From the NCBI GenBank assembly GCA_002314855.1, contig DCHQ01000099.1, positions 1-11,314 on the forward strand: a stretch of DNA of 11,314 bases, in the 5' to 3' direction. The DNA comes from Lachnospiraceae bacterium UBA1748 (GTDB taxonomy: Bacteria > Bacillota > Clostridia > Lachnospirales > Lachnospiraceae). The stretch's first letter is position 1. Every line of letters starts with the position of its first letter. This document shows positions 1-7,193 of this stretch, in pieces. Both the position numbers and the translations under genes were made by a program. The notes below the pieces were generated by a model. The model made no database searches. It had not been told where the DNA came from and worked only from the letters and a program-made list of their open reading frames with translations.

Positions 1-538
1 GAGCTGCTGAACCCATAACACCCTGAAGGTGAATAATCTTATACTCTGAAAGGTTCTGAGACTTTAACCAATCAACTGCCTTCTCGCCTTCCTTGTCCAT
101 ATCTGAAACGATAGATGCTTCGTAAAGATCTTCACTAGCATCAATTGTACGGTCAAAAAGAATAACCTTTACGCCCTGATCCTTAGCGTCCTTAAGAACT
201 GAATCCCAACCTGCTGTATCAGCTGCTGAAAGAAGTAAGTAATCAACGCCATCCTGAATAAACTTCTGAGCTGACTGAATCTGCTCATCATTCTTTAAGC
301 TGTATGCAAACTGTGCATCGTATCCATTAGCCTCTGTAAATGTTTCCTTCATGTCTCTATCGTTAGCTGTACGATAACCAGACTCGTTAGGATCATTGTT
401 GATGATACCAACCTTAATAAGGTCTCCACTACCACCTGCTGCAGGTGCACTACTAGAAGCTGCTGGAGCTGAACCACATGCTACTAATCCCAATGCAAGA
501 ACTGTTGCAAGAACTGTTGCTAATATTCTCTTTTTCAT
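1..538 (-). CDS. Sugar ABC transporter substrate-binding lipoprotein, YtfQ-like (3' part cut by window edge)
   Basis: This is the extracellular binding component of a sugar ABC transporter. The first 179 residues are present and the rest lies beyond the left edge. The ATG follows an AGGAGG at 545-550 with a 6-base gap. A basic start and hydrophobic stretch lead to a lipobox, LVAC, at Cys21, then a Ser/Ala/Gly linker, so the mature protein should be lipid-anchored outside the membrane. From about residue 42 a periplasmic-binding type I fold begins (VGIINNDPNESGYR). The segments QKFIQDGVDYLLLSAADT, GWDSVLKDAKDQG, LFDRTID and HLQGVMGSAA match, from memory, the E. coli galactofuranose-binding protein YtfQ. 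The true ligand cannot be read from sequence. Arg is mostly CGT and Ile is ATT/ATC, suggesting high expression. It lies directly downstream of a YesN/YesM-type pair, its likely regulators. Transporter ATPase and permease genes are expected further left. Confidence 0.88.
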   Translation of the reverse strand, partial: MKKRILATVLATVLALGLVACGSAPAASSSAPAAGGSGDLIKVGIINNDPNESGYRTANDRDMKETFTEANGYDAQFAYSLKNDEQIQSAQKFIQDGVDYLLLSAADTAGWDSVLKDAKDQGVKVILFDRTIDASEDLYEASIVSDMDKEGEKAVDWLKSQNLSEYKIIHLQGVMGSAA

Positions 539-550
539 TTGAATCCTCCT

Positions 551-605
551 ATTAATCTTTCTACATTACTAAGTAGCCTTTACTACTTGATGATATTAGA
601 TTAAT
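551..605 (-). promoter_or_regulatory. Nested inverted repeat in the leader of the sugar-binding lipoprotein gene
   Basis: Two perfect 8-base arms (551-558 and 598-605, AGATTAAT against ATTAATCT) enclose a second perfect stem of 6 pairs (571-576 with 583-588, loop of 6). The outer arm touches the AGGAGG of the lipoprotein gene, so as RNA the structure could hide or expose the ribosome binding site or protect the mRNA end. As DNA it could be an operator near the promoter. I see no confident -35/-10 pair in 541-717, so I cannot tell which side of the transcription start it lies on. Confidence 0.35.
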
Positions 606-632
606 ACCTAGGAGTTTTTAAAACCATTGATA

Positions 633-658
633 AAAATCTTGAAACAGTTAAAGATTTT
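633..658 (-). terminator. Weak AT-rich hairpin after the sensor kinase gene
   Basis: On the minus strand AAAATCTT and AAGATTTT (8 pairs, only one of them G-C) surround a 10-base loop, and a short T run follows. It could be a weak terminator for the kinase transcript or an operator for the lipoprotein gene. Stem stability is low, so read-through into the lipoprotein gene is likely. Confidence 0.25.
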
Positions 659-717
659 CTTTTTTTTAATCGATATGGGGGAATTTTTTACGAAAAAAGT
701 TTGTTTTTTTACAATTT

Positions 718-2157
718 TTATAATTCTTCTTTTTTGTAAGGTAAAAATACCATTGCGGTAGTACCCTCTTGAAGTTGACTTTCGAAAGATAAACCATATT
801 CATTACCAAAACGAATTCTAATTCGTTCATTAACATTATAAAGACCATAGTTTTCTCTATTTGTATTATCTGATTCAAGTATTGATTTTTTGACCTTTTC
901 AAGAGTATTTTCGTCCATACCCTTTCCATTATCTTTGACATCAATATAAAAGCCATTATCAGCCTTACGCATAGATATAGTTATTTTACCTAATCCACGC
1001 TTATTTTTAATTCCATGATACAATGCGTTTTCTACTAATGGCTGAAGTGTAATCTTAGGAATAAGATAGTCACTAAGCTCACTGTCTTCATTAATTTCAA
1101 AAGAAAGGATATCCCTGTATCTTATCTGCTGAATCTCAAGGTAACTGGTAACGTGCTTTAGCTCTTCACTTAGCTGTATGATTTCTTTACCTTTATTAAG
1201 GGATATTCTAAAAAAATCAGAAAGATTTTCTACCATATTAACGACCTGCTTTTTATCATCTGCTTCCGCAAGCCATACAATGGTATCCAGTGTATTATAA
1301 AGAAAGTGAGGATTAATCTGAGACTGAAGAAGAGCGAGCTCTGTTTCTCGAAGGCTTACCTGCTCATCAGTTATTTCCTGGAGAAGTCCTTCTATCTTTT
1401 CAATCATAACATTAAGAGATGTCGATAACTGATTCATTTCAGTACCCTGGCTAATATTTGCTCTGACAGAAAGATCTCCGCCTGCTACCTGATTAGTAAC
1501 TTTGGTAAGAGCACGAATAGGTGCTGCAATACTTTCTGATATAATAAACGACATTATAACAAGACCTATTGCCAGAACAATCATAGTTACAACTATGCCT
1601 CTGATATAGGCCATATAAATAGCTTCATTTTCTGCCTGTACGTCCTGAATATTTAGAATTTCATAATATAAATATTCATTCATTGATTCATTGAGAAGTG
1701 CAGTTACTATCTGAACATCATTCTCCCATATTTCCATGTTAACTTCATACATATCATCTTCAGAAAGATTATTAATAATACGATTAACATAGTTCTCAAG
1801 ATTGCCCAGGTATTTCTTGGCTGAAATGAGTCTTTGCATACTTTCACTGCTAATTGTAATCTCTTCAAGATTAGTAACCAGTTGGTTGGCTTCTTCAATC
1901 ATTGAAAGAAGATTGGTTTCTTCAACAGTTTTATTACCTACTATCAAAAGATATGTTTCATAATCAAAGTTATCTTTGAATTCTAGACCAAACTTACTAG
2001 ATACAATGGCTGACTGAATCATATCTTTGTATCTTGAATTGGTATATGCCATACTGACAATACAAAAAAGAAAGAAGATAATGAGCGGTATAAAGAATAG
2101 AAGATATGATGATCTAATCTTATTTGCAAGTGTCGAATTAATCAGTTTCTGCTTCAC
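718..2157 (-). CDS. Sensor histidine kinase, LytS/YesM family (HAMP, His_kinase, HATPase)
   Basis: This is a membrane sensor kinase of 479 residues that should phosphorylate the regulator encoded just upstream. Order of parts: transmembrane segment about 18-38; an extracellular sensing region about 39-186 with no domain I recognise; a second membrane segment about 187-206; a HAMP linker about 206-260 with APIRALTK; and a His_kinase domain with QINPHFLYNTLD, where His284 is the expected phosphoacceptor. An ATPase domain follows with N-box LVENALYHGI (Asn377), DNGKGM (409-414) and GLYNVNERI (438-446). The start codon is GTG. AAGG at 2164-2167 lies 6 bases upstream and a stronger GAGGAGA at 2169-2175 lies 11 bases upstream. 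The start lies inside the regulator gene with a 20-base overlap, so the two are probably translationally coupled. Family placement is firm; the signal is unknown, probably a carbohydrate given the neighbour. Confidence 0.95.
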   Translation of the reverse strand: MKQKLINSTLANKIRSSYLLFFIPLIIFFLFCIVSMAYTNSRYKDMIQSAIVSSKFGLEFKDNFDYETYLLIVGNKTVEETNLLSMIEEANQLVTNLEEITISSESMQRLISAKKYLGNLENYVNRIINNLSEDDMYEVNMEIWENDVQIVTALLNESMNEYLYYEILNIQDVQAENEAIYMAYIRGIVVTMIVLAIGLVIMSFIISESIAAPIRALTKVTNQVAGGDLSVRANISQGTEMNQLSTSLNVMIEKIEGLLQEITDEQVSLRETELALLQSQINPHFLYNTLDTIVWLAEADDKKQVVNMVENLSDFFRISLNKGKEIIQLSEELKHVTSYLEIQQIRYRDILSFEINEDSELSDYLIPKITLQPLVENALYHGIKNKRGLGKITISMRKADNGFYIDVKDNGKGMDENTLEKVKKSILESDNTNRENYGLYNVNERIRIRFGNEYGLSFESQLQEGTTAMVFLPYKKEEL

Positions 2158-3763
2158 CTGTTACCTTATCTCCTCTATACTGCGTAGGGGTTACCCCTTG
2201 TGTCTTCTTAAATAAAAATGAAAAATAATGCGAGTCTTTATATCCTACTTCTGCACTAATAATACTGCTTTTCTTACTTGTACCCTTAAGTAATTCTTTA
2301 GCCTTATTCATACGATAGTCTGTTAAATACTTAATAAACGTCTGCCCTGTTTTTTGACTAAAAATAGTACTAAGGTGATTAGGAGAAAAATTGACTACGG
2401 ATGCCACTTGATTGAGAGACAAATCCTCATCGCTATAATTCTCATCAATATATCTTAAAACCTCATCAACTACATCACCATATTTATCACTGGCCTGCTG
2501 TTCCCTGATTCCAGCAGCAATAGATAGTACACTGGTAAGGTAAGACTTGGTTCCCTCTATTGTCTGCATTTCTTTACTCGTAACATCAAGAACAGGTATT
2601 ACGCTTTTTTCTACACCCATGCTCTGAACAAAATCCACAGCACAGAAATAAATATCCATAGCTATGTACTGTCTAAAAAGTGCAGAAAGAACTGCTTCTG
2701 TATCTAATTTGTTAAAATACTCTTCCACAAAATAAAAAGCTTCACCTGGCTCAGCAAGCTTAAGGTAACTTAATACCTCGGACCTGTCGACCTGTTTAGT
2801 ATTTATCTTGGATATATCAAAGTTCTGGCTTTCGTATATTTCAGTAATCTGCTCATTATATTCTACAAACAGATTATCTTCCACCATATATCGACGGGCA
2901 AAAGCTCGGCTGGCAGCATCAAATGATTCGGACAGCTCGCTTAATCGATTAACACTTTTTCCAATTCCGCCAAAATAGCGTATGTTATCTCTCGCTTTAA
3001 AAAGATCCACAATATACGATTCACACTGTTTTTTTATAACGCATAGTTCTTCCTCAGAATCAGCTCCTATTATAAGAGCATAGCCTTCCAAACCTCTATC
3101 AAAGAGAATGAGTCCCTTACTCTCACAATAAGCCATAAGCTCTTCGAGCACCTTTTCCTTGGTTCCAGAATATTCCTGCTCACCATGATGAGTAGAGCGT
3201 ATACGAAACAGTATAATGTTGTAACAAAGTGCTGAAAGATTAATACCTAACTCTGCAGCCTTTTCGATAAGGACAGGAGTACTTTCTTCGCCATCAATTA
3301 AACTCTGAAACAACTTACGTCTTGATTCAAAGTTATTTTCTTCCATTTCCTTCTTGTACTGATCGATAAGTTCCTGCTCTTCTTTCTTAATATCAAGTTT
3401 CCTTGCTACCTTTCCAATTTCTGCAAGAAGTTCCTCGCTGTTAATAGGTTTTGAAAGAAACTGTGCTACACCAAGGCTAATAGCCTTTTGAGCATACTCA
3501 AACTCAGAAAAGCCGGAAAGAATAATAATCTCTATCTGAGGCATTTCTTTTTTTATAAGCTGACTAAGCTCAAGACCATCCATAAATGGCATCTTAATAT
3601 CAGTAATAACAATATCCGGTTTTAATTTTTGAATAAGCGGATACGCAAGCTCACCATCACTGGCTTCTCCGCAAAACTCGTATCCATTACTTTTCCAGTC
3701 AATTTTATTTTTTATTCCTTCACGAACAACTACTTCGTCCTCTACAAGAAAAACTTTGTACAT
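2138..3763 (-). CDS. Response regulator with AraC-type DNA-binding domain, YesN family
   Basis: This is a cytoplasmic transcription regulator of 541 residues, partner of the overlapping kinase. The receiver domain spans about 1-120: acidic pocket E8-D9-E10, phosphoacceptor Asp55 in VITDIKMPFMDG, a conserved Ser at SGFSEFEYA, and Lys105 in LSKP. A long central region (about 125-425) of the kind common in YesN proteins has no clear motif I can name. The C-terminal AraC/XylS domain, about 430-530, has two helix-turn-helix units (SLNQVASVVNFSPNHLSTIF and the region around VGYKDSHYFSFLFKK) and ends with the typical GVTPTQYR. The ATG at 3763 is preceded by GAGGGG at 3772-3777. YesN/YesM-type systems usually control adjacent sugar transport genes, and the lipoprotein gene beyond the kinase is the obvious target. 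Confidence 0.95.
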   Translation of the reverse strand: MYKVFLVEDEVVVREGIKNKIDWKSNGYEFCGEASDGELAYPLIQKLKPDIVITDIKMPFMDGLELSQLIKKEMPQIEIIILSGFSEFEYAQKAISLGVAQFLSKPINSEELLAEIGKVARKLDIKKEEQELIDQYKKEMEENNFESRRKLFQSLIDGEESTPVLIEKAAELGINLSALCYNIILFRIRSTHHGEQEYSGTKEKVLEELMAYCESKGLILFDRGLEGYALIIGADSEEELCVIKKQCESYIVDLFKARDNIRYFGGIGKSVNRLSELSESFDAASRAFARRYMVEDNLFVEYNEQITEIYESQNFDISKINTKQVDRSEVLSYLKLAEPGEAFYFVEEYFNKLDTEAVLSALFRQYIAMDIYFCAVDFVQSMGVEKSVIPVLDVTSKEMQTIEGTKSYLTSVLSIAAGIREQQASDKYGDVVDEVLRYIDENYSDEDLSLNQVASVVNFSPNHLSTIFSQKTGQTFIKYLTDYRMNKAKELLKGTSKKSSIISAEVGYKDSHYFSFLFKKTQGVTPTQYRGDKVTGEAETD

Positions 3764-3783
3764 TCGCTCATCCCCTCTATTGT

Positions 3784-3811
3784 TCTATATAAATTAATAT
3801 AGCATTTTCAA
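3784..3811 (-). promoter_or_regulatory. Candidate promoter for the regulator-kinase pair
   Basis: The 54-base gap between the ATP-grasp stop and the regulator ATG holds TTGAAA (3806-3811), a 16-base spacer and TATAGA (3784-3789). A start about 7 bases downstream would fall near 3777, leaving a leader of only about 14 bases that just includes the ribosome binding site, which weakens the call. A 6-pair inverted repeat, CTATAT with ATATAG, overlaps the spacer and could be an operator. There is no terminator between the two genes, so read-through from the ATP-grasp gene is also possible. Confidence 0.33.
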
Positions 3812-3817
3812 AGACTC

Positions 3818-4789
3818 TTATAAATTCCTTTTAAATAAGTCTCTAAATCCTTGCCCACTCATAATCTGAAATAAATCAAGCTCAGGCGTTACATTTCCTT
3901 CAATAAGTTCTAGTGAACCATTTCTTAGCCTTGCTATGTCCCAGCCTATAAGTCGGCACTTTGGAACAACCATAGCTAGTTTACTGGCTAATTCCATTAC
4001 CTCATCAAACCCAGGATTTTCAAATCCAACAATATCCTCATAGGTATCAGGGTGCCTATCATATACTCTGCCCGTTCTTTCGTCAATATCAGCCATCGAG
4101 GCAATACCTGTACTCAAATCAATACCTGCCCATATAGCAGTTTCATCATTGTTATCGGTAATACTTTGACTACTACCGAACTGATTGGCTGCAGCTATTA
4201 CTATGGGCTTACCATCCCTGTCAACAAGTGTCGTGATACGCATGGTATTAAGACTAAAAGAATGAATATTTTCATAGGCTTCATGCTGATATAAATATTC
4301 CTCAATAAGATAGCCTGCCTGACGAAGTATATCCCAGTTCCTGATGGCATCTTTTCTATCCATAAAGCTGGCTGTAAACAAACCTTCTTCATCAAAATCA
4401 CCATCTGCCTCAGGAGCATTTTCCATATCATCTATTATAAATATTCCAAGCCCGGCGTATTTATTATCAGGCTTAGCTATGAGTAATTCATGGTTATCTA
4501 AAAATCTTTTATATTCTTCAAAAGTGGCATTTTCTAAAAATAAAATATCTCTCGTCATAAAGCTAGAGAAATAGTTATGGAAAAGCCTTTTACTGTTGAA
4601 GATATCTCGGTAATCGTCACTATTAAATCGCTTCTCGTATTCCCAAAGCTCACTTACCGATAATATATTGTCTCGGCTCTTTTTGTTCATATTCTGCATA
4701 TGATAACGTAAATATTCATCAAAAGAGAATCGATCACTCACTCCACTAAGCTTATATTTAATTTTGTACTTAATATCATTAAAGCTCAT
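3818..4789 (-). CDS. ATP-grasp protein, sugar-transfer-associated type
   Basis: This 323-residue protein resembles the ATP-grasp family often found in polysaccharide and cell-surface loci (Pfam sugar-transfer-associated ATP-grasp). Expected chemistry is ATP-dependent joining of a carboxylate to an amine or similar nucleophile; the substrate is unknown. Visible ATP-grasp marks are a nucleotide lysine and mobile loop (IAKPDNKYAGLGI, Lys106), the acidic hinge LIEEYL (161-166), SLNTMRI (179-185), and the metal-binding pair IGWDIA (Asp284) and ELIEGN (Glu297, Asn299). The N-terminal 80 residues are rich in Lys and aromatic residues, with no signal peptide, so it should be cytoplasmic. An in-frame TGA lies just upstream of the ATG, so the start cannot be further out, and no Shine-Dalgarno sequence is visible. 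It stands alone: neighbouring genes are a membrane-stress-like pair and a sugar two-component system, and no glycosyltransferase is in view. Confidence 0.8.
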   Translation of the reverse strand: MSFNDIKYKIKYKLSGVSDRFSFDEYLRYHMQNMNKKSRDNILSVSELWEYEKRFNSDDYRDIFNSKRLFHNYFSSFMTRDILFLENATFEEYKRFLDNHELLIAKPDNKYAGLGIFIIDDMENAPEADGDFDEEGLFTASFMDRKDAIRNWDILRQAGYLIEEYLYQHEAYENIHSFSLNTMRITTLVDRDGKPIVIAAANQFGSSQSITDNNDETAIWAGIDLSTGIASMADIDERTGRVYDRHPDTYEDIVGFENPGFDEVMELASKLAMVVPKCRLIGWDIARLRNGSLELIEGNVTPELDLFQIMSGQGFRDLFKRNL

Positions 4790-4800
4790 GAATCAATTTT

Positions 4801-4851
4801 ATAAAAAAATAATCCCAATATCCATCTTTAATTCAAGATGAATACTGGGAT
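4801..4851 (-). terminator. Strong intrinsic terminator of the zinc-ribbon/TPM unit
   Basis: On the minus strand a 17-pair stem (4835-4851 with 4812-4828, including two G-U pairs) closes a 6-base loop and is followed by a T-rich run with seven consecutive Ts (4809-4803). It begins 6 bases after the TAA of the TPM gene. It also ends only about 12 bases before the ATG of the ATP-grasp gene. Confidence 0.9.
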
Positions 4852-4857
4852 AAATAA

Positions 4858-5679
4858 TTAATGTGAATGGCCACCACCATGACCACCGCCGCCATGGCCA
4901 CCGCCGCCATGACCGCCACCACTACTTCCTGAAGACTGTGGTGAATATACTCTGGTCTGATTTATAAACTGAATACTAGCACCAGAATGACTTACTTTCT
5001 TAACGCTACCTGCAACAATATCTTTAACAGTAGCCTTCTTTAATGAAGAACGACTGTTAACGATTAAATAGTTAAGAAACAGTGAAATAATTAATCCAAA
5101 AAGAATATTACAAATAATCTTCATTGGCTGAGCAATCTTACCACCTATCATAAGGGTTGTTGCCATATCAAACATTTTCATGGCACCATCAAAATAATAT
5201 TCATCATAAACATTATCAGTAAGTGTCAGACAGTAAGATCTGGTAATAACGTTACCTATTGCTCCAGCGGTATAGACATAGTCATAACCTTCGTAGTCAT
5301 TTTCTTCATATGCTCTACTCTTGTCGCAGTGAGCGCAGAATATAAAACCACTCTTGCCTCTACCTATAACGTCCTCGTAATAACTTTTTACAGTGGCTTC
5401 TGTATTATAGCTACTTGTATAGCCTTCCATTGTAAGGTATATAACATCACCATATTCTGTGAGGCCCTTCATCTGTTTAAGAAGCTTTTCTTCCTGGGCC
5501 TCTGTAATAAGATCGGCCTGATCATCAATAATCGCTCTGTATCCAGTATCACTATTCTTATATACTGCATCGTATTTGCTCTTACCGGCATAGGCAACAA
5601 TAGGTAATGAAACTACTATCATCATAGCAAGAATCATTACAAATAATCTTTTTAGTGCGAAACTTTTAGATGGATGCAT
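4858..5679 (-). CDS. TPM-domain protein with C-terminal Gly/His tail, YdjH-like
   Basis: Numbering is from the inner ATG (273 residues). A signal peptide is expected at 1-31, with a basic start, hydrophobic core and AYA end. The TPM domain (YgcG/UPF0603 type) runs about 45-180, opening with the family's AIIDDQADLIT and continuing GDVIYLTMEGY, SGFIFCAHCD and YVYTAGAIGNVIT. A membrane segment follows at about 188-206, so the domain should face outside and the C-terminus the cytoplasm. The tail is four short Gly-rich blocks with His at 257, 262, 267, 271 and 273. A Cys-x-x-Cys (115, 118) within the domain is unlike the usual family sequence as I recall it. The gene overlaps the zinc-ribbon gene and ends at a strong terminator. 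In B. subtilis the related YdjH works with YdjG to hold the SPFH protein YdjI, and through it PspA, at the membrane; a similar role here is inference. An outer ATG at 5685 is the alternative start. Confidence 0.82.
   Translation of the reverse strand: MHPSKSFALKRLFVMILAMMIVVSLPIVAYAGKSKYDAVYKNSDTGYRAIIDDQADLITEAQEEKLLKQMKGLTEYGDVIYLTMEGYTSSYNTEATVKSYYEDVIGRGKSGFIFCAHCDKSRAYEENDYEGYDYVYTAGAIGNVITRSYCLTLTDNVYDEYYFDGAMKMFDMATTLMIGGKIAQPMKIICNILFGLIISLFLNYLIVNSRSSLKKATVKDIVAGSVKKVSHSGASIQFINQTRVYSPQSSGSSGGGHGGGGHGGGGHGGGHSH
4861..4920 (-). repeat. 15-base tandem repeat encoding Gly-Gly-Gly-His-Gly
   Basis: The last coding stretch of the TPM gene is three in-frame 15-base units (4906-4920, 4891-4905, 4876-4890) plus a degenerate fourth (4861-4875). 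Each full unit encodes Gly-Gly-Gly-His-Gly, with synonymous differences between units. It is much richer in GC than its surroundings. Such a repeat can gain or lose units by slippage without shifting frame. Confidence 0.9.
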
Positions 5680-7048
5680 TTTCATCGCCTCCTCTCACAC
5701 CAAACTGCTGAGGCTTACGCATGGTCAGCCTGTTATGACCAGATATAACATCATAAAATGATATAAGTACAAATACTAATGATAATATTATGGCTATGTA
5801 ATACACATAATCATATACTGGTTGAACAACAACTACTATCAAATCTATAAGCGCAGCTATGGCCGGTTTCACTATAATACGACCTTTTTGTTTCATAGGC
5901 ATACCAGCTGATATGGTTTTGGCAGTGCGTTTACTAAGCATACCCTTATCATTAAGATTGTTTTCTCTTCTATAAATAAGATTACACTGACCATTTACTG
6001 TGAAGAATATAATAGCTGCAAATATAATAGCAATTATTGCCATGGTATTAGGAGTAAGTGTTAAAAACATATTCAGTAATACAATAATCGGAACTGATAA
6101 AATTAATGTTCCAATCAGGTACTTGGTATAATCAATAGGAATATCAGCTGAAACCTTACCTGTCTGACCATTAATAACAGCATAACTTATCTTGTCATTG
6201 TGTCGATTAGCAAGAAACCACACTGGATAATAATCTACTTCCTTGCTTGTCATTTCAAGTCCAAGGGTCACATCATTATTACTATCAATTGTATAACCTC
6301 TAAATTCTGGTATATTTCTACAGTAATTCTGCAAATCACTCTTTACAATGTTTCTCGCATCATTAGAATATACCTCATCCGATACGTCCGCTGTATCAGC
6401 ATAAAAACCACTTAGATATGAAGGGTTGAATTCCTTGGCATCAGAAACAATAAATGGTGCAATAGAATTGCTGAGCTCATCGGAAAATGAAGATGATGCA
6501 TCGTATGAAACACCTTCATAGCTGGCACTGATATCTGCTGATAGTACATAGTGATCAGTATAAACATAATCACCTCTTCTATAGCTTTTTCTACCATTTA
6601 ATCTGATTTGACCATTTTTAGTAAAATCATAATCCCAGTAAGGCATATATATACCACGTACCTTATTAATCTGCTCTTCGCTTTTCATATAAGAAGGTGC
6701 ATATATTGCTTTGCTAAGTAAACCCTTGTAAATATTCTTACAGCTCTCTTTAGGTATCTTGAAAGGAATAACATGGGATGGAGCTACCATCTGTACAACA
6801 CGAGATTCCAAAATAACTGAAGCTCCACAATAGCTACAAAATGTTGCTACTGTATCCGCATCACTTACTATTTCACCACCACACTGAGGACAGACGTATA
6901 AAACACTTTCAAATACGCCCTGATCCTCGACTGTCATGGTTGTGCTGGCCACTTCTGGTTCGAGCATTGTAGAACAATGTTCACACTTGACCTTTTGAGA
7001 AACTGGATCAAATACCATACCTGATCCGCATCCAGGACACTTAACCAT
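5666..7048 (-). CDS. Double zinc-ribbon membrane protein, YdjG-like
   Basis: The protein has 460 residues. Two zinc ribbons open it: Cys4/Cys7 with Cys22/Cys25, and Cys53/Cys56 with Cys71/Cys74. A soluble middle region (about 90-300) contains VIPFKIPKE, GIYMPYWDYDF and VDYYPVWFLANRHNDK, aromatic-rich motifs familiar from zinc-ribbon proteins of this type. Hydrophobic segments at about 309-330, 334-351, 396-410 and 414-432 make it a multi-pass membrane protein with the ribbons probably in the cytoplasm. The ATG has AGGAGA (7056-7061) 7 bases upstream. Next to a TPM-domain gene this matches the YdjG-YdjH arrangement of B. subtilis, where both recruit YdjI. I rely on architecture and remembered motifs, so orthology is probable but unproven. 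Neither a ydjI-like SPFH gene nor a pspA-like gene adjoins the pair. Confidence 0.78.
   Translation of the reverse strand: MVKCPGCGSGMVFDPVSQKVKCEHCSTMLEPEVASTTMTVEDQGVFESVLYVCPQCGGEIVSDADTVATFCSYCGASVILESRVVQMVAPSHVIPFKIPKESCKNIYKGLLSKAIYAPSYMKSEEQINKVRGIYMPYWDYDFTKNGQIRLNGRKSYRRGDYVYTDHYVLSADISASYEGVSYDASSSFSDELSNSIAPFIVSDAKEFNPSYLSGFYADTADVSDEVYSNDARNIVKSDLQNYCRNIPEFRGYTIDSNNDVTLGLEMTSKEVDYYPVWFLANRHNDKISYAVINGQTGKVSADIPIDYTKYLIGTLILSVPIIVLLNMFLTLTPNTMAIIAIIFAAIIFFTVNGQCNLIYRRENNLNDKGMLSKRTAKTISAGMPMKQKGRIIVKPAIAALIDLIVVVVQPVYDYVYYIAIILSLVFVLISFYDVISGHNRLTMRKPQQFGVRGGDENASI
5688..5693 (-). promoter_or_regulatory. Ribosome binding site that favours the inner ATG of the TPM gene
   Basis: A perfect AGGAGG stands only 2 bases before the outer ATG (5685) but 8 bases before the in-frame inner ATG (5679). 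The inner spacing is normal, so translation probably begins there and the overlap with the zinc-ribbon gene is 14 rather than 20 bases. A weaker overlapping GAGG would give the outer ATG a gap of about 5, so both remain possible. Confidence 0.6.
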
Positions 7049-7119
7049 TACTCTCTCTCCTTTTATACTTGTTAGAATCGCATACTAATGCTTATTTTTC
7101 TTTTATTCAATCTTTTCTA

Positions 7120-7128
7120 ATTATAACA
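7120..7128 (-). promoter_or_regulatory. Extended -10 promoter of the zinc-ribbon/TPM unit
   Basis: TGTTATAAT fits the extended -10 form (TGn plus a perfect TATAAT at 7120-7125). No good -35 is present 17 bases upstream, as is usual for extended -10 promoters. Transcription would begin near 7113, leaving a leader of about 65 bases before the ATG at 7048. The gap to ribH thus contains a start point, which supports a separate transcript. Confidence 0.55.
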
Positions 7129-7160
7129 AATACAGGAGTATTATAAATATTCATTTTTTC

Positions 7161-7181
7161 TACATTACGTATCTTAATGTA
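7161..7181 (-). other. Small inverted repeat after ribH
   Basis: Seven-base arms (7161-7167 and 7175-7181, TACATTA with TAATGTA) with a 7-base loop stand 12 bases beyond the ribH stop. On the minus strand the stem is followed by an A run, not a T run, so it does not fit an intrinsic terminator. It may stabilise the 3' end of the riboflavin transcript or be an operator for the next promoter. I see no clear terminator for the riboflavin operon in 7049-7193. Confidence 0.35.
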
Positions 7182-7193
7182 ATATGAGCCTAA

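Noticed and set aside
666..956. 96-codon open frame on the minus strand overlapping the kinase 3' end
   Set aside because: It is another frame of the conserved ATPase domain, low in complexity, with no homology I recognise.
4052..4574. Short open frames on both strands within the ATP-grasp gene
   Set aside because: They are frame shadows; the ATP-grasp frame carries all conserved motifs.
4861..4920. Possible CRISPR-like or minisatellite array
   Set aside because: The 15-base units are contiguous, in frame and have no spacers; they encode a protein tail.
7161..7181. Terminator for the riboflavin operon
   Set aside because: The hairpin is followed by As instead of Ts on the transcribed strand, so I list it only as an inverted repeat.
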